A stretch of 64,000 nucleotides of DNA from Bosea sp. 124 (GTDB taxonomy: Bacteria; Pseudomonadota; Alphaproteobacteria; Rhizobiales; Beijerinckiaceae): contig NZ_PZZM01000001.1 in NCBI RefSeq assembly GCF_003046175.1, forward strand, positions 2,869,001-2,933,000, given 5' to 3'. The translations under genes were made by a program, and so were the position numbers. The notes under the pieces were generated by a model that did not search any database, was not told the origin of the DNA, and saw only the letters and a list, made by a program, of their open reading frames with translations. Positions 1 to 9,821 of this stretch are shown here, in pieces. Within the stretch, counting starts at the first letter, position 1, and each line of letters opens with the position of its first letter.

Positions 1-544
1 CGCGCAGGCGCGGCGCGAGCGCGAGGAAGACGAGCCCCGCGGCCATCGCGTCACCGAGGGCGCGATGCCGCTGCTGCGGAGCGATCTCGAGCCAGGCCCC
101 AAGCGCCTCGAGCGAATAGGAGGGAAGGCCGGGCTCCGCCAACTGGGCGAGCAGGCGGACATCGAGGGCGATGGGCCTGACGAAGCGCTGGCCCAGCCGC
201 TCGGCCTCGCGGGCCAGCATGGCGATGTCGAATCCGACGGTATGGCCGATCAGGATGCGGCCTTCGATGAAGGCCATGAGCCCGGGATGCAACACCTCGA
301 AGGAGGGCGCTCCGGCGAGGGCCGTGCCGTCGATGCCGTGGACAGCCCAGGCGCTGGCCGGAATCTCGGCATCGCAGGCGATCAGGCTCTGGAAGGCGTT
401 GTGCCGGTCGAGGCGGCCGCCGTCGAGATGGATCGCCGCGATCTCGATCATCCGTGCGCGCCGGATGTCGAGGCCGGTGGTCTCGGCGTCGAGCGCGACG
501 CCGCGGATCGCGAAAAGCGGCGTGGCCTGCAGCAGCTTCGGCAT
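1..544 (-). CDS. 3'-5' exonuclease, DEDDh family (partial, 3' end outside window)
   Basis: Reverse-strand frame open from the ATG at 544 to the window edge (181 codons). It carries the DEDDh nuclease motifs in order: Exo I DAETTGL (D19, E21), Exo II in GHTVGFD, and Exo III HRALGD near the edge. This is the fold of DNA polymerase III epsilon and related proofreading or RNase T-type exonucleases, which remove nucleotides from 3' ends using two metal ions. The protein starts almost directly with the nuclease fold, so no N-terminal domain is present. C-terminal extensions cannot be seen. It lies downstream of the tlpA-like gene on the same strand with a 93-bp gap and may be co-transcribed. The nuclease class is sure; the exact substrate is not known. 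Confidence 0.85.
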   Translation of the reverse strand, partial: MPKLLQATPLFAIRGVALDAETTGLDIRRARMIEIAAIHLDGGRLDRHNAFQSLIACDAEIPASAWAVHGIDGTALAGAPSFEVLHPGLMAFIEGRILIGHTVGFDIAMLAREAERLGQRFVRPIALDVRLLAQLAEPGLPSYSLEALGAWLEIAPQQRHRALGDAMAAGLVFLALAPRLR

Positions 545-637
545 GCGGTTGTCCCCGCCCTTTGCGAAGCAACCTAATGGCAGGCCCGAGGGCTGGCCAG
601 AGACCTTTCGGCGAAGAGCCGGGCCGGCATGTTGCCG

Positions 638-1270
638 TTACGGGCGCTTCAGCGCTGCCCCGATCAGCGCCTTGGCGTCGTCGCTCGCCCAGTCGGCCGG
701 GCCCTGGAGGATCGCGAGTTCGCAGCCCTCAGTATCGATGATCAGGCTGACCGGCATGCCCTCGACCTTGCGGGCGGCGCGCAGGTCCTGGAAGACCTTG
801 GCCTGCGGGTCGGCGTAATAGGGCAGGGCAGCGATCTTGCGATCGGCCAGCCAGGCCTTCGGCTTGTCGAGGTTGCGGGTGTCGATGTTGATGGCGACCA
901 CCGCGAAGCCGGGGCCACCGAGCGCCGCCTGCAGCGCGTCGAGTGCCGGCATCTCCTTGAGGCAGGGCGGGCACCATGTCGCCCAGAGATTGACCAGCAG
1001 CGTGCGACCCTTGAAGGCCGACAGCGAGGTCGGCGTCCCGTCGGGGCCGTGGAAGGCGAGGTCCGGCGTCGGCATCGGCGTGGTATTGACCTGCACGGCG
1101 GCGACCTCACCGCGTGCGAGCGGCGCCATCCGTGCCGCTGTCGTGCGGGCAGCACTGCAAGAACCGGAATTGCCGGCATTGCCCGCGACGGAGTAGAAGG
1201 CCGCGACGCCGGCGACAGCGACGAGGGCAAGCGCTCCGAAGGCGGCGAAGATTTTCGATCGTGACGTCAT
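638..1270 (-). CDS. tlpA: TlpA-like thiol:disulfide oxidoreductase
   Basis: 210 aa. Residues 7-28 are a hydrophobic signal anchor, followed by a small Ala/Thr-rich linker and a thioredoxin fold with the WCPPC active site (C100, C103), the later conserved cis-Pro in EGMPVS, and a C-terminal helix. TlpA proteins are membrane-tethered periplasmic reductants that deliver electrons to cytochrome maturation and CuA-site assembly proteins of cytochrome oxidase. Length and architecture match the TlpA group well. The gene starts 29 bp from the divergent argH start, so the two promoters must overlap. An extra Cys at residue 38 lies in the linker. The function in cytochrome assembly is inferred from the family. 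Confidence 0.9.
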   Translation of the reverse strand: MTSRSKIFAAFGALALVAVAGVAAFYSVAGNAGNSGSCSAARTTAARMAPLARGEVAAVQVNTTPMPTPDLAFHGPDGTPTSLSAFKGRTLLVNLWATWCPPCLKEMPALDALQAALGGPGFAVVAINIDTRNLDKPKAWLADRKIAALPYYADPQAKVFQDLRAARKVEGMPVSLIIDTEGCELAILQGPADWASDDAKALIGAALKRP

Positions 1271-1299
1271 CGCGCGTCCTCAAAGCAGGAAAGACCGTC

Positions 1300-2685
1300 G
1301 TGAGCAATCGCATGTGGGGTGGACGTTTCGCCACGGGTCCCGACGCCATCATGGAGGAGATCAACGCCTCCATCGATTTCGACCAGCGCCTTTGGCGACA
1401 GGACATCCGCGGCTCGCTCGCCCATGCAGCGATGCTGGGCGAGACCGGCATCCTGACGAAGCAGGATGTGGCCGCGATCAGCGCCGGGCTCAAGCAGGTC
1501 GAGGCCGATATCGAGGCCGGCAGCTTCACGTTCTCGCGCGCGCTCGAGGACGTCCACATGAACGTCGAGAGCAGCCTGAAGGATCGGATCGGCGCTGCCG
1601 CCGGGCGTCTCCACACCGGCCGCTCGCGCAACGACCAGGTCGCGACGGACATGAAGCTGTGGGTGCGCGACACGCTCGACCAGCTCGACGAGCAGATGGC
1701 CGACCTCCAGCTCGCGCTGGCCGAAAAGGCGGAGGCCCATGCCGGCTCGGTGATGCCGGGCTTCACCCATCTCCAGTCGGCGCAGCCCGTCACCTTCGGC
1801 CATCATCTGCTGGCCTATGTCGAGATGCTCGGTCGCGACCGCGGACGTGTCCGCGACGCGCGCGCCCGGCTGAACGAAAGCCCGCTCGGGGCGGCTGCGC
1901 TCGCCGGCACCTCCTTCCCGATCGACCGCGAGATGACGGCGAAGGCGCTGGGCTTCGATCGCCCGACCGCGAACTCGCTCGATTCGGTCTCGGATCGCGA
2001 TTTCGTGCTGGAGACGCTGGCGGCGGCTTCCATCTGCGCGATGCATCTGTCGCGGCTGGCCGAGGAGATCGTGCTCTGGGCGACGCCGCAATTCGGCTTC
2101 GTGCGCCTCTCGGACGCCTTCTCGACCGGGTCCTCGATCATGCCGCAGAAGCGCAATCCGGACGCGGCGGAACTGGTGCGCGGCAAGGCGGGGCGCGTCT
2201 TCGGGACGCTGCAGTCGATGCTGACGATGATGAAGGGCCTGCCGCTGACCTATTCCAAGGACATGCAGGAGGACAAGGAAGGCACGTTCGACGCGCTGCA
2301 GACGCTGTCGCTGTGCCTTGCAGCCATGGCGGGCATGGTGCGCGACATGCAGCCCGACCTGAAGGTGATGAAGAAGGCCGCCGGCATGGGCTACGCGACG
2401 GCGACCGACCTCGCCGACTGGCTGGTGCGCGTGCTGAAGATGCCGTTCCGCGACGCCCATCACGCCACCGCCCGGCTGGTCGGTCTCGCCTCTGACAGGA
2501 AGATCGGGCTGGAGAAGCTGTCGCTGGCCGAGATGCAGGCGGTCGAGCCGCAGATCACGGAGGCCGTCTTCGCCGTGCTCGGCGTCGAGCAGTCGGTGAA
2601 GAGCCGCGTCAGCTATGGCGGGACCGCGCCGGCGAATGTCCGCCGCCAGGCGAAGCGCTGGCTGAAGAAGCTTGCGAAGGGCTGA
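1300..2685 (+). CDS. argH: Argininosuccinate lyase
   Basis: 461 aa from a GTG start; AGGA at 1287-1290 lies 9 nt upstream and fixes this start rather than ATG 1312. The enzyme splits argininosuccinate into arginine and fumarate, the last step of arginine synthesis, as a cytosolic homotetramer. Visible family signatures are MWGGRF at the N terminus, HTGRSRND near residue 105, TH.Q.AQP around 150, and the fumarase/aspartase signature [12 protein letters not shown] near 280. Length is typical. It is the first gene of a plus-strand run argH-lptM-lysA-DUF4175, an order common in Rhizobiales, and diverges from the tlpA-like gene. Confidence 0.97.
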   Translation: MSNRMWGGRFATGPDAIMEEINASIDFDQRLWRQDIRGSLAHAAMLGETGILTKQDVAAISAGLKQVEADIEAGSFTFSRALEDVHMNVESSLKDRIGAAAGRLHTGRSRNDQVATDMKLWVRDTLDQLDEQMADLQLALAEKAEAHAGSVMPGFTHLQSAQPVTFGHHLLAYVEMLGRDRGRVRDARARLNESPLGAAALAGTSFPIDREMTAKALGFDRPTANSLDSVSDRDFVLETLAAASICAMHLSRLAEEIVLWATPQFGFVRLSDAFSTGSSIMPQKRNPDAAELVRGKAGRVFGTLQSMLTMMKGLPLTYSKDMQEDKEGTFDALQTLSLCLAAMAGMVRDMQPDLKVMKKAAGMGYATATDLADWLVRVLKMPFRDAHHATARLVGLASDRKIGLEKLSLAEMQAVEPQITEAVFAVLGVEQSVKSRVSYGGTAPANVRRQAKRWLKKLAKG

Positions 2686-2690
2686 GGATC

Positions 2691-2767
2691 GTCATGCCCG
2701 GGCTCGACCCGGGCATCTCCTGAAAGAGATTCTCGGGCTCGCGCTGCGCGTTGCCCGAGAATGACGG
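2691..2767. repeat. Palindromic intergenic repeat (GTCAT...ATGAC family)
   Basis: Two hairpins (ATGCCCGGG/CCCGGGCAT and ATTCTCGGG/CCCGAGAAT) lie between outer GTCAT and ATGAC ends, directly after the argH stop. Related elements are at 22857, 45409, 49850, 51370 and 53872. It could act as a transcription end or RNA-stabilising structure for argH. Confidence 0.75.
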
Positions 2768-2839
2768 CCGCCAAAGCCTCGCATCTGCCGTCATCCTTCG
2801 CTACACTCTCCGCCACGCTTCGCCCAAGGGTTCGCTTAC

Positions 2840-3103
2840 GTGCTGCACTCCCGCCTGAAACTCGGCCGCGCCGTCCTCGTCGCGGGCCTGCTTGCACTCG
2901 CGCTCGGGGCCTGTGGCCGCAAGGGTCCCCTCGAGGCACCGCCGAATGCCACAGGTGCCATCGACCTGCCGGATTCGCAGATCGGTGCGTCCGAGAAGGA
3001 GGCGGATTCGCTGACGCAGAGCTCGATTCTCGCCAAGCCGGTCAAGCCCAATCGTGCGATCGTCGTGCCGGAAAAGCCTTTCGTGCTCGACGCGATCCTC
3101 TAA
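2840..3103 (+). CDS. lptM: LPS translocon maturation lipoprotein LptM
   Basis: 87 aa from a GTG start. A basic N terminus (RLKLGR), a hydrophobic stretch and the lipobox LGAC (C25) mark a type II signal peptide, followed immediately by the family hallmark CGRKGPLE.PP. LptM (formerly YifL) is a small outer-membrane lipoprotein that helps assemble the LptDE lipopolysaccharide translocon in E. coli; in Rhizobiales the homologue typically lies, as here, between argH and lysA. The C-terminal half is Lys/Pro-rich with no recognised domain. It ends 9 bp before lysA, so co-transcription and perhaps co-translation are likely. Role in LPS export is by homology only. Confidence 0.85.
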   Translation: MLHSRLKLGRAVLVAGLLALALGACGRKGPLEAPPNATGAIDLPDSQIGASEKEADSLTQSSILAKPVKPNRAIVVPEKPFVLDAIL

Positions 3104-3112
3104 GAGCATCCG

Positions 3113-4402
3113 ATGCATCATTTCAGTTATCGCGACGGCTCCCTCTTCGCGGAGGACGTCGATCTGCGCCGGATCGCGGCGGAGGTCGGCACGCCGGTCT
3201 ATGTCTATTCCTCGGCGACGATCGAGCGGCACTACAGGCTGTTTGCGGCAGCGGTGAAAGGGGCTGCGCCCAAGGGGCAGGCGCATGTCTTTTACGCCAT
3301 GAAGGCCAACGGCAATCTCGGCGTGCTGAAGACGCTGGCTTCGCTCGGCGCGGGCGCCGACACCGTTTCGGAGGGCGAGGTGCGCAAGGCGCTCGCCGCC
3401 GGCTTCCCGCCGGAGCGGATCGTCTTTTCCGGCGTCGGCAAAAGCGAGCACGAGTTGCGCTTCGCAGTCGAGGCCGGCATCTATCAGGTCAATATCGAAT
3501 CCGAGGGCGAACTCGACCTGCTGTCGCGGGTCGCGGCGTCGCTGGGCAAGCGCCAGGAGGCGGTGTTCCGCGTCAATCCCGATATCGGCGCCGGGGGCCA
3601 CGCCAAGATCACCACGGGTTCGTCCGAGAACAAGTTCGGGGTCTCCTTCGAGGAAGTCGGGCGGCTCTACAGCCGCGCGGCGAATATGCCGGGCGTCCGG
3701 ATGATGGGGCTCGCCGTGCATATCGGCAGCCAGATTCGCGAAACGGAGTCCTACGAGGCCGCCTATACCAAGATGGCGGCGCTGGTCGGGGCGCTGCGCG
3801 GCGAAGGCCATCGCGTCGACCGGCTCGACCTCGGCGGCGGCCTCGGTATCCCCTACGACATCCCCAAGGATTTCGATCACGGCCCGAGCCTGATCGAGGC
3901 TTATGCGGCGATGGTCGGGCGCGTCACCAAGGGGCTCGATGTCGAGCTGGGCTTCGAGCCGGGACGCCTGATCGTCGGCAATGCCGGCATCCTGCTGACG
4001 CGGGTGCTGCATCTCAATCCGCGCCCGACCAAGCAGTTCCTCGTCGTCGACGCGGCGATGAACGATCTCGTGCGGCCGGCGATGTACGAGGCCTATCACG
4101 AGATCTGGCCGGTGTCGGAGCCGGAAGCCGGGGCAGCCGAGGTGGCCTATGACGTGGTCGGGCCGATCTGCGAATCGGGCGATACCTTCACCGTGGGCCG
4201 TGTCCTGCCCGCGCTGCGGCCAGACGACCTGATCGTTTTCATGACCGCCGGGGCCTATGGCGCCAGCATGTCCTCGACCTACAACCAGCGCCTGCTGGTG
4301 GCGGAAGTGCTGGTGAAGGGCGCGGAATATGCGGTGACGCGGCCGCGCCAGAGCTATGAGGAGCTGCTCGGCACGGATCGTGCACCGCCCTGGCTGGCCT
4401 GA
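3113..4402 (+). CDS. lysA: Diaminopimelate decarboxylase
   Basis: 429 aa. This PLP enzyme decarboxylates meso-diaminopimelate to L-lysine, the last lysine step. The PLP lysine is K64 in FYAMKAN; GGGLG near residue 244 binds the phosphate, and CESGD near 348 supplies the active-site Cys from the partner subunit of the dimer. Fold type III barrel followed by a beta-sandwich, standard length. It follows lptM after 9 bp, which supports an argH-lptM-lysA unit. Confidence 0.97.
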   Translation: MHHFSYRDGSLFAEDVDLRRIAAEVGTPVYVYSSATIERHYRLFAAAVKGAAPKGQAHVFYAMKANGNLGVLKTLASLGAGADTVSEGEVRKALAAGFPPERIVFSGVGKSEHELRFAVEAGIYQVNIESEGELDLLSRVAASLGKRQEAVFRVNPDIGAGGHAKITTGSSENKFGVSFEEVGRLYSRAANMPGVRMMGLAVHIGSQIRETESYEAAYTKMAALVGALRGEGHRVDRLDLGGGLGIPYDIPKDFDHGPSLIEAYAAMVGRVTKGLDVELGFEPGRLIVGNAGILLTRVLHLNPRPTKQFLVVDAAMNDLVRPAMYEAYHEIWPVSEPEAGAAEVAYDVVGPICESGDTFTVGRVLPALRPDDLIVFMTAGAYGASMSSTYNQRLLVAEVLVKGAEYAVTRPRQSYEELLGTDRAPPWLA

Positions 4403-4544
4403 ATTCGCGTTCACGAAACGTCGAGCAGGCCGCATGTGACCGGCTTCGCTCTGGCCTTGCCACATTCCCGTGCTAGCGTCGGGACGCGGCAGATGTCCAG
4501 GCGGAGATTTCCCAGCGGCATTGGGGGCGGCTCGGAGCGACGGC

Positions 4545-7268
4545 ATGAATGAGGCGCAGCGCCGCAAGGCGCCGGATCGGATCGAAGGCGTGCGGCAGCG
4601 GCTGGCTCGCCTCGCCATGGCGTCGCGGGTCTCGCTGGGCTGGGAGCGCCTCTGGCCCCGTCTCTGGCTCCCCGTCGCGGTTCTGCTGAGTTTCCTCGCC
4701 GTTTCGTGGTTCGGCCTCTGGACGCATCTGCCCTGGCAGGGGCGCGCGATCGGGCTCGTGCTGTTCCTGGCGGCGCTCGCCGCGAGCCTCTGGCATGTCG
4801 TGATGATGACCCTGCCGACGCATCGCGATGCGCTGGCACGGCTCGACCAGTCGCTCGAGGGTGGGCATCGCCCGGCCTCCGCGCTGGAGGACAGTCTCGC
4901 GGTCGGCGCCAAGGACCCCGTCTCGCAGGCGCTCTGGGCCTTGCATGTCGAGCGTCAGAGCGCGCGCATTGCCGGCCTCCGCGTCGCTGCGCCGCAGCCG
5001 CGCATGGCGGGGCGGGACCGTTACGCGCTGCGCGCCGTGCCGCTGCTGGCTGCCGTCACCGCCGTCTTCGTCGCTGGCCATGAGGCCGTGCCGCGGTTGC
5101 GCGCCGCCTTCGACTGGCGCGGGCCGTCGCTGCCGGCGCCCGCGGTCCGGGTCGACGCCTGGATCGATCCGCCGTCCTATACGCGGCTGCCGCCGATATT
5201 GATCGACTTCGCCCGTCTGGCGAGCCCGCAGATCAACGCGCCCGAGAAGTCGACGATCGTCGTCCGTATCGCCGGCAAGACCGCGATGGATGTCGCGACG
5301 ACAGGGCGGCTCGATGTGTTGCCTCCCGCCGAGGCCAAAACGGCGGACGGCAAGCCGACAGCGGTTGCCAAGCCGGCGGCCGGCGACGTCCCGGCCGTGC
5401 TGGAGAAGCGCTATACGCTCGTCGGCAATGGTACGCTGCGGCTGACCGGGGGCGGCGCGCCGGGCACGATGCTGTCGATCACCGCGATCGCCGACCAGCC
5501 GCCGCAGGCCAGTTTCATCGAGCCGCCCAAGCCTGTCACCGGCGCGCAGCCCGGCGGACTCTCGATTTCCTATCGCGCCAAGGACGATTACGGCCTCGCT
5601 TCGGTGGAGGCGGTCGTCGAGCGCAGCGGGCCGCCCTCGACCGGGCGTTCGCTGGTCGAGGCTCCGAAACAGAACCTCAGCGTGCCGTCCTCGCCGGACG
5701 GCGAGGAGGAGATGAAGAGCACCGTCGATTTCTCGGCCCATCCCTGGGCCGGTGCCCGGGTCAGGATGACGCTGGTGGCGCGCGACGAGGCCGGTCAGGA
5801 GGGCCGCAGCGAGGCCGTCGAGGTCGTCCTGCCGCAGCGGACCTTCGCCAAGCCGCTGCCCAAGGCCCTTGTCGAGCAGCGCCGCAAGCTCGTCATGGAT
5901 GTCGATGACCGGCGCAAGGTGCAGCTTGCCATGGACGCGCTGCTGATCGAGCCCGACCTCTTCATGAAGGAGACCGGCGTCTATCTCGGCATGCGCATGA
6001 TCAACGAGCGGCTGCGCCGGGCTTCCAGCGACGACCAGCTGCGCGAGGTCGCCGAGCTGATGTGGGCGCTGGCGCTCCAGCTCGAGGATGGCGACCTGTC
6101 CGATGCCGAACGGGCCCTGCGGGCGGCGCAGGAGAATTTGCAGCAGGCGCTGGAGCGCGGTGCGTCCGAGGAGGAGATCAAGAAGCTCACCGAGGAGATG
6201 CGCCGGGCACTCGACCAGTTCATGCGCCAGCTTGCCGAGCAGATGCAGCGACAGCAGCAGAACGCCGACCCCAACCAGATGTCGCAGCTGCCGGAGAACT
6301 TCCGATCGGTGACGCCACGCGACCTGCAGAACATGCTCAACCGCATCGAGGAGCTGTCGAAGCGCGGTGACATGGCCGAGGCGCAGCGCCTGATGGAAGA
6401 GCTCAACCAGATGCTCAACAATCTCCAGATGGCGCGCCCCGGCCAGCAGGACCCGCGCCAGCGCGAGATGAACCAGGCGCTGTCCGATCTCGACCGGATG
6501 ACGCGCGAGCAGCAGGGGCTGCGCGACGAGACCTTCCAGCAGGAGCAGCAGCGCCAGAACCGGACGCAGCGCGGCCAGCGCCCCGGCCAGCAGCAGGCCC
6601 GCCCGGGCCAGCAAGGCCAGCGTCAGCAGGGGCAGCGCGGCCAGCAGGGCCAGCGCGGTCAGCAGCCGGGCCAGCAGCCCGGCGACCAGGGCGAGGACGG
6701 CGAGGAGGGCGAAGGCCAGCAGGGCCAGAACGGCCAAGGCGGGCAGGGCGGACAGAGCCTGGCGCAGCGCCAGCAGCAGTTGCGCGAGCGGCTGCAGGAT
6801 CTGCAGCGGCGGATGCGCGGCATGGGCGCGCCGCAGCAGGGCGAACTCGGCGAAGCCGAGGACGCGATGGGCGAGGCCGGCGAGCAGCTCGGCCAGGGCC
6901 AGGGCGAAGGCGCGCTCGACGCCCAGGGCCGCGCGCTTGAGGCCTTGCGCAAGGGCGGACAGAACCTCGCCCAGCAGATGCAGGGCCAGCCCGGCGAGGG
7001 CGGCGAGCCCGGCGAGGGTGCCTTCGGCGAACCCGACGGGCAGCCGGCGGGACGGCCCTCGGCGCAGCAGCGCGGCCGCGAAGACCCTCTCGGCCGGCCG
7101 CAGCGCCAGCGCGACTGGGCCGATGGCCGCGTGCGCGTGCCGGGTGCCGACGAGAGCGCCACGCAGCGCGCGCGCCGCATCCTCGAAGAGTTGCGCCGCC
7201 GGCTCGGCGACCCGTCGCGCCCGATGGAAGAGCTCGATTATCTGGAGCGGCTGCTCCGGCGGAACTGA
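4545..7268 (+). CDS. Large DUF4175 (TIGR02302-type) membrane protein with Gln/Gly-rich C-terminal half
   Basis: 907 aa; ATG 4545 is preceded by GGAG at 4534-4537. Two membrane segments at about residues 39-59 and 68-90 and a third near 170 precede a beta-rich extracytoplasmic region (about 210-440), then long charged helices (about 450-660) with coiled-coil character. From about residue 660 to 800 the protein is low complexity, made of QGQRGQQ-like units with an acidic stretch. The C terminus is a short structured helix (RRILEELRRRLGD). The architecture matches the alphaproteobacterial TIGR02302 family, whose function is unknown. It closes the argH-lptM-lysA run after a 142-bp gap. Calling it envelope-associated is inference from topology. 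Confidence 0.88.
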   Translation: MNEAQRRKAPDRIEGVRQRLARLAMASRVSLGWERLWPRLWLPVAVLLSFLAVSWFGLWTHLPWQGRAIGLVLFLAALAASLWHVVMMTLPTHRDALARLDQSLEGGHRPASALEDSLAVGAKDPVSQALWALHVERQSARIAGLRVAAPQPRMAGRDRYALRAVPLLAAVTAVFVAGHEAVPRLRAAFDWRGPSLPAPAVRVDAWIDPPSYTRLPPILIDFARLASPQINAPEKSTIVVRIAGKTAMDVATTGRLDVLPPAEAKTADGKPTAVAKPAAGDVPAVLEKRYTLVGNGTLRLTGGGAPGTMLSITAIADQPPQASFIEPPKPVTGAQPGGLSISYRAKDDYGLASVEAVVERSGPPSTGRSLVEAPKQNLSVPSSPDGEEEMKSTVDFSAHPWAGARVRMTLVARDEAGQEGRSEAVEVVLPQRTFAKPLPKALVEQRRKLVMDVDDRRKVQLAMDALLIEPDLFMKETGVYLGMRMINERLRRASSDDQLREVAELMWALALQLEDGDLSDAERALRAAQENLQQALERGASEEEIKKLTEEMRRALDQFMRQLAEQMQRQQQNADPNQMSQLPENFRSVTPRDLQNMLNRIEELSKRGDMAEAQRLMEELNQMLNNLQMARPGQQDPRQREMNQALSDLDRMTREQQGLRDETFQQEQQRQNRTQRGQRPGQQQARPGQQGQRQQGQRGQQGQRGQQPGQQPGDQGEDGEEGEGQQGQNGQGGQGGQSLAQRQQQLRERLQDLQRRMRGMGAPQQGELGEAEDAMGEAGEQLGQGQGEGALDAQGRALEALRKGGQNLAQQMQGQPGEGGEPGEGAFGEPDGQPAGRPSAQQRGREDPLGRPQRQRDWADGRVRVPGADESATQRARRILEELRRRLGDPSRPMEELDYLERLLRRN

Positions 7269-7285
7269 GCGGCGCTATGTATCCG

Positions 7286-7458
7286 GAAAGGCGCGGGGAA
7301 CCCTCTCCCATAGGGAGAGGGCAGGGTGAGGGGTCGGCCGTTGGACGGTTTGCCGTGACCGTCGCCGCTGTTTTGTTACTATTCCTGCACCTAACTGGTC
7401 GAGGGGCCGACCCCTCACCCCTGCCCCTCTCCCTACGGGAGAGGGGTTCCCCGCGCTC
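7286..7458. repeat. Inverted pair of CCCTCTCC-hairpin repeats
   Basis: Two copies of a palindromic element, CCCTCTCCCATAGGGAGAGG near 7300 and CCCCTCTCCCTACGGGAGAG near 7424, in opposite orientation and each with the same GTGAGGGGTCGGCC shoulder. They sit between the convergent DUF4175 and DMT genes. The same family forms the tandem array at 37.5-38.1 kb. Confidence 0.8.
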
Positions 7459-8322
7459 TTATGTCGAGGGTGAGCGCTTTTCGTAGCTCGCCACCAACGC
7501 GCCGGCCATGATCAGCACACAGGAAATGGCCAGCAGCCAGCTCGGCTGGGCATAGCCCGCCAGCACCAGCACGATCGTCGAGAGGACCGGCGCGGCATAG
7601 GAGGCGACGCCCAGCAGCGCGACGTCGCCCTGCTTCATGCCGATGTCCCAGACCACGAAGGCGAGCCCGATCGAGCCCAGCCCCAAGCCCAGCACGCCTG
7701 CCCATTCGATCGCGCTCAGCTCCCACAGCGTCGTCTCGAAGGCGAGGTGGCAGGCGAAGGCGGGAATCGCGCAGCCGAGCATGGTGATGCAGAGGCTTTC
7801 CGAGGGTACCGTGGCGAAGCGGCGAGAGACCACGGAATAGCTCGCCCAGACGAAGGCGCCGAGTGCCGCCAGCAGATGGCCGGGCGCCAGCCCTGACCCT
7901 GAGCCGAGTCCGCCCGATACCAGCAGTGCGGTCGCGGCGAGGCCGATCAGCGCGCCGATCAGATGCCGAAGCTTCAGCCTGCCGCCCGGCAGCAGGGCGG
8001 CGAAGAGCACGATCAGCAGCGGCCAGAGATAATGGATCAGATTGGCTTCGGCGGCTGGCGCGGTCTTCACCGCAGCATAATAGAGCGCGGTGTCGCCGAA
8101 GGGGCCATAGAGCCCCAGCATGAAGGAGGCCGGCGTCGGCCGGATGCGCGCGAGCTGGCCGCGCGTAGCCGTGATGGCGAGGATCAGCAGACCGCCGATG
8201 ACGAAGGTCATGCCGACGAGCTGGAAGGGCGGCACGCGGCCGCTCATCGCGGTGAACAGCGCCAGCGTCGACCAGAGCAGGATGGCGAGAGCGCCGATGC
8301 AGGTGGCGGTGCGGGAGGTCAT
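7459..8322 (-). CDS. EamA/DMT-superfamily exporter, YddG-like
   Basis: 287 aa from ATG 8322, where the first membrane helix begins within ten residues. About ten hydrophobic helices in two EamA repeats. The stretch EANLIHYLWPLLIVLF in helix 4 resembles the aromatic amino-acid exporter YddG, whose members have an N(L)..YLWP motif. The N-terminal extension possible upstream (to 8580) is Arg/His-rich and not membrane-like, so it was left out. The gene converges with DUF4175 and its start faces the divergent MFS gene at 8520. Substrate is uncertain; export of amino acids or other small metabolites is the best guess. Confidence 0.82.
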   Translation of the reverse strand: MTSRTATCIGALAILLWSTLALFTAMSGRVPPFQLVGMTFVIGGLLILAITATRGQLARIRPTPASFMLGLYGPFGDTALYYAAVKTAPAAEANLIHYLWPLLIVLFAALLPGGRLKLRHLIGALIGLAATALLVSGGLGSGSGLAPGHLLAALGAFVWASYSVVSRRFATVPSESLCITMLGCAIPAFACHLAFETTLWELSAIEWAGVLGLGLGSIGLAFVVWDIGMKQGDVALLGVASYAAPVLSTIVLVLAGYAQPSWLLAISCVLIMAGALVASYEKRSPST

Positions 8323-8519
8323 GGAACGGGTTGTGGCGGGGCGAAAGCGCAGGAAGTGGGTGGCCTCGATAGCAGGCCTCGCGCCGATTGCAGCGGGCTT
8401 TTTGATGTCCGGGCCGGTTTTGTCGCATCGCAGCACGGCTTTCACGCCATGGATGCCATGATCTGGACGCCGTGCCGCGGCATTGACCGCGATGGAGCGA
8501 AGGATCAAGCGTCCCGGCC

Positions 8520-9716
8520 ATGACAACGCTATCGCTGCCGGCCACCGAGCGCCGCCCCCTGATCCCGATCCTGGTCGCACTCAGCGTCGCGCATCTGCTG
8601 AACGACCTGCTTCAGTCGATGATCCCGGCGCTCTATCCGCTGATCAAGGAGACCTACCGGCTCGATTTCGTCCAGATCGGCCTGATCACGCTGGCCTTCC
8701 AGGTGACGTCGTCGCTGCTGCAGCCGCTGCTCGGCTATCTCACCGACAAGCGGCCCTGGCCCTATGCGATGGTCGCCGGCATGGGCGCGACGCTGGTCGG
8801 GCTGCTGACACTCGCCTATGCCGCGAGCTATGGGATGGTGCTGCTGGCTGCGGCGCTGGTCGGGCTCGGCTCGGCGGTGTTCCATCCTGAGGCGACGCGG
8901 ATGGCGCGCCATGCCGCCGCCGGCCGTCAGGGGCTGGCGCAGGGGCTGTTCCAGGTCGGTGGCCATGCCGGCTACGCGATCGGCCCGCTGCTGGCGGCGG
9001 CGATTGTGGTGCCGCGCGGGCAGGCGAGCCTGGCCTGGTTCTCGATCGTCGTGCTGGTCGCGATGATGCTGATGTCCTGGACTGCTTCGCGCTACAGCGC
9101 CTTTCGGCGCAGCCAGGCGAAGGGGCATGGCGACGACGTCGCTACGCACGGCCTGTCGCGCGGACGCGTACTGTTTGCGATGACGATCCTGATCCTGCTG
9201 CTGGTCTCGAAGAACGGCTACAACGCCGCTTTCACCTCGTATTACACCTTCTACCTGATGACGCGGTTCGAGATCACCGTGCAGCTCTCGCAGATCATGC
9301 TGTTCCTCTATCTCGCGGTCAGCACCTTCGGCGTCATCATCGGCGGCATGGTCGGCGACCGGATCGGCCGCGACCGGGTGATCTGGCTTTCCATCGTAGG
9401 GTCTTTGCCATTCGCACTTCTGCTGCCCCATGCCGACCTGTTCTGGACCGGCGTGCTCAGCGTGATCATCAGCTTCGTCATGGCGAGCGCCTTCTCGGCG
9501 ATCCTGATCTACGCGATCGACCTCGTGCCGCATCGCGTCGGTCTCGTCGGCGGGCTGTTCTACGGGCTCTCCTTCGGGCTCGCCGGCGTCGCGGCGGCGG
9601 TGCTCGGCGCTCTGGCCGACCGCATCGGCATCGTCGAGGTGTTCGCGATCACCGCCTGGCTGCCGGCGCTGGGGCTGCTGACCTTCCTGCTGCCGAAGGC
9701 GGCACGGCGGAGCTGA
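8520..9716 (+). CDS. MFS transporter, fosmidomycin-resistance (Fsr) type
   Basis: 398 aa, twelve predicted membrane helices. The N terminus (VAHLLNDLLQSMIPALYPLIK) and the conserved GSAVFHPEATRMA and GQ.G..IGPL patterns are characteristic of the Fsr group of major facilitator drug/proton antiporters. The helix 2-3 loop has GYLTDKRP, the usual MFS motif A region. There is no strong Shine-Dalgarno close to the ATG (AAGGA is about 15 nt away). No regulator adjoins it. Export of a small drug or metabolite such as fosmidomycin is inferred from the family and not shown. Confidence 0.88.
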   Translation: MTTLSLPATERRPLIPILVALSVAHLLNDLLQSMIPALYPLIKETYRLDFVQIGLITLAFQVTSSLLQPLLGYLTDKRPWPYAMVAGMGATLVGLLTLAYAASYGMVLLAAALVGLGSAVFHPEATRMARHAAAGRQGLAQGLFQVGGHAGYAIGPLLAAAIVVPRGQASLAWFSIVVLVAMMLMSWTASRYSAFRRSQAKGHGDDVATHGLSRGRVLFAMTILILLLVSKNGYNAAFTSYYTFYLMTRFEITVQLSQIMLFLYLAVSTFGVIIGGMVGDRIGRDRVIWLSIVGSLPFALLLPHADLFWTGVLSVIISFVMASAFSAILIYAIDLVPHRVGLVGGLFYGLSFGLAGVAAAVLGALADRIGIVEVFAITAWLPALGLLTFLLPKAARRS

Positions 9717-9821
9717 AAGCGGCCCCGCTCCATCGACGGACGCACTCAGCCCATATTTTGCACCTAGCGATCCTGCTTGATCTGGCCGTCACCCGGCGGC
9801 CGCTTGCGCAGGAGGCACGCC

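Noticed and set aside
2801..4912. 703-codon minus-strand frame opposite lysA
   Set aside because: Shadow of lysA; no domain and no ribosome site.
9777..9821. ATG 9777 as the start of the YcaD-like transporter
   Set aside because: The AGGAGG at 9810-9815 points to GTG 9822, and the extra residues are Arg-rich and not membrane-like.
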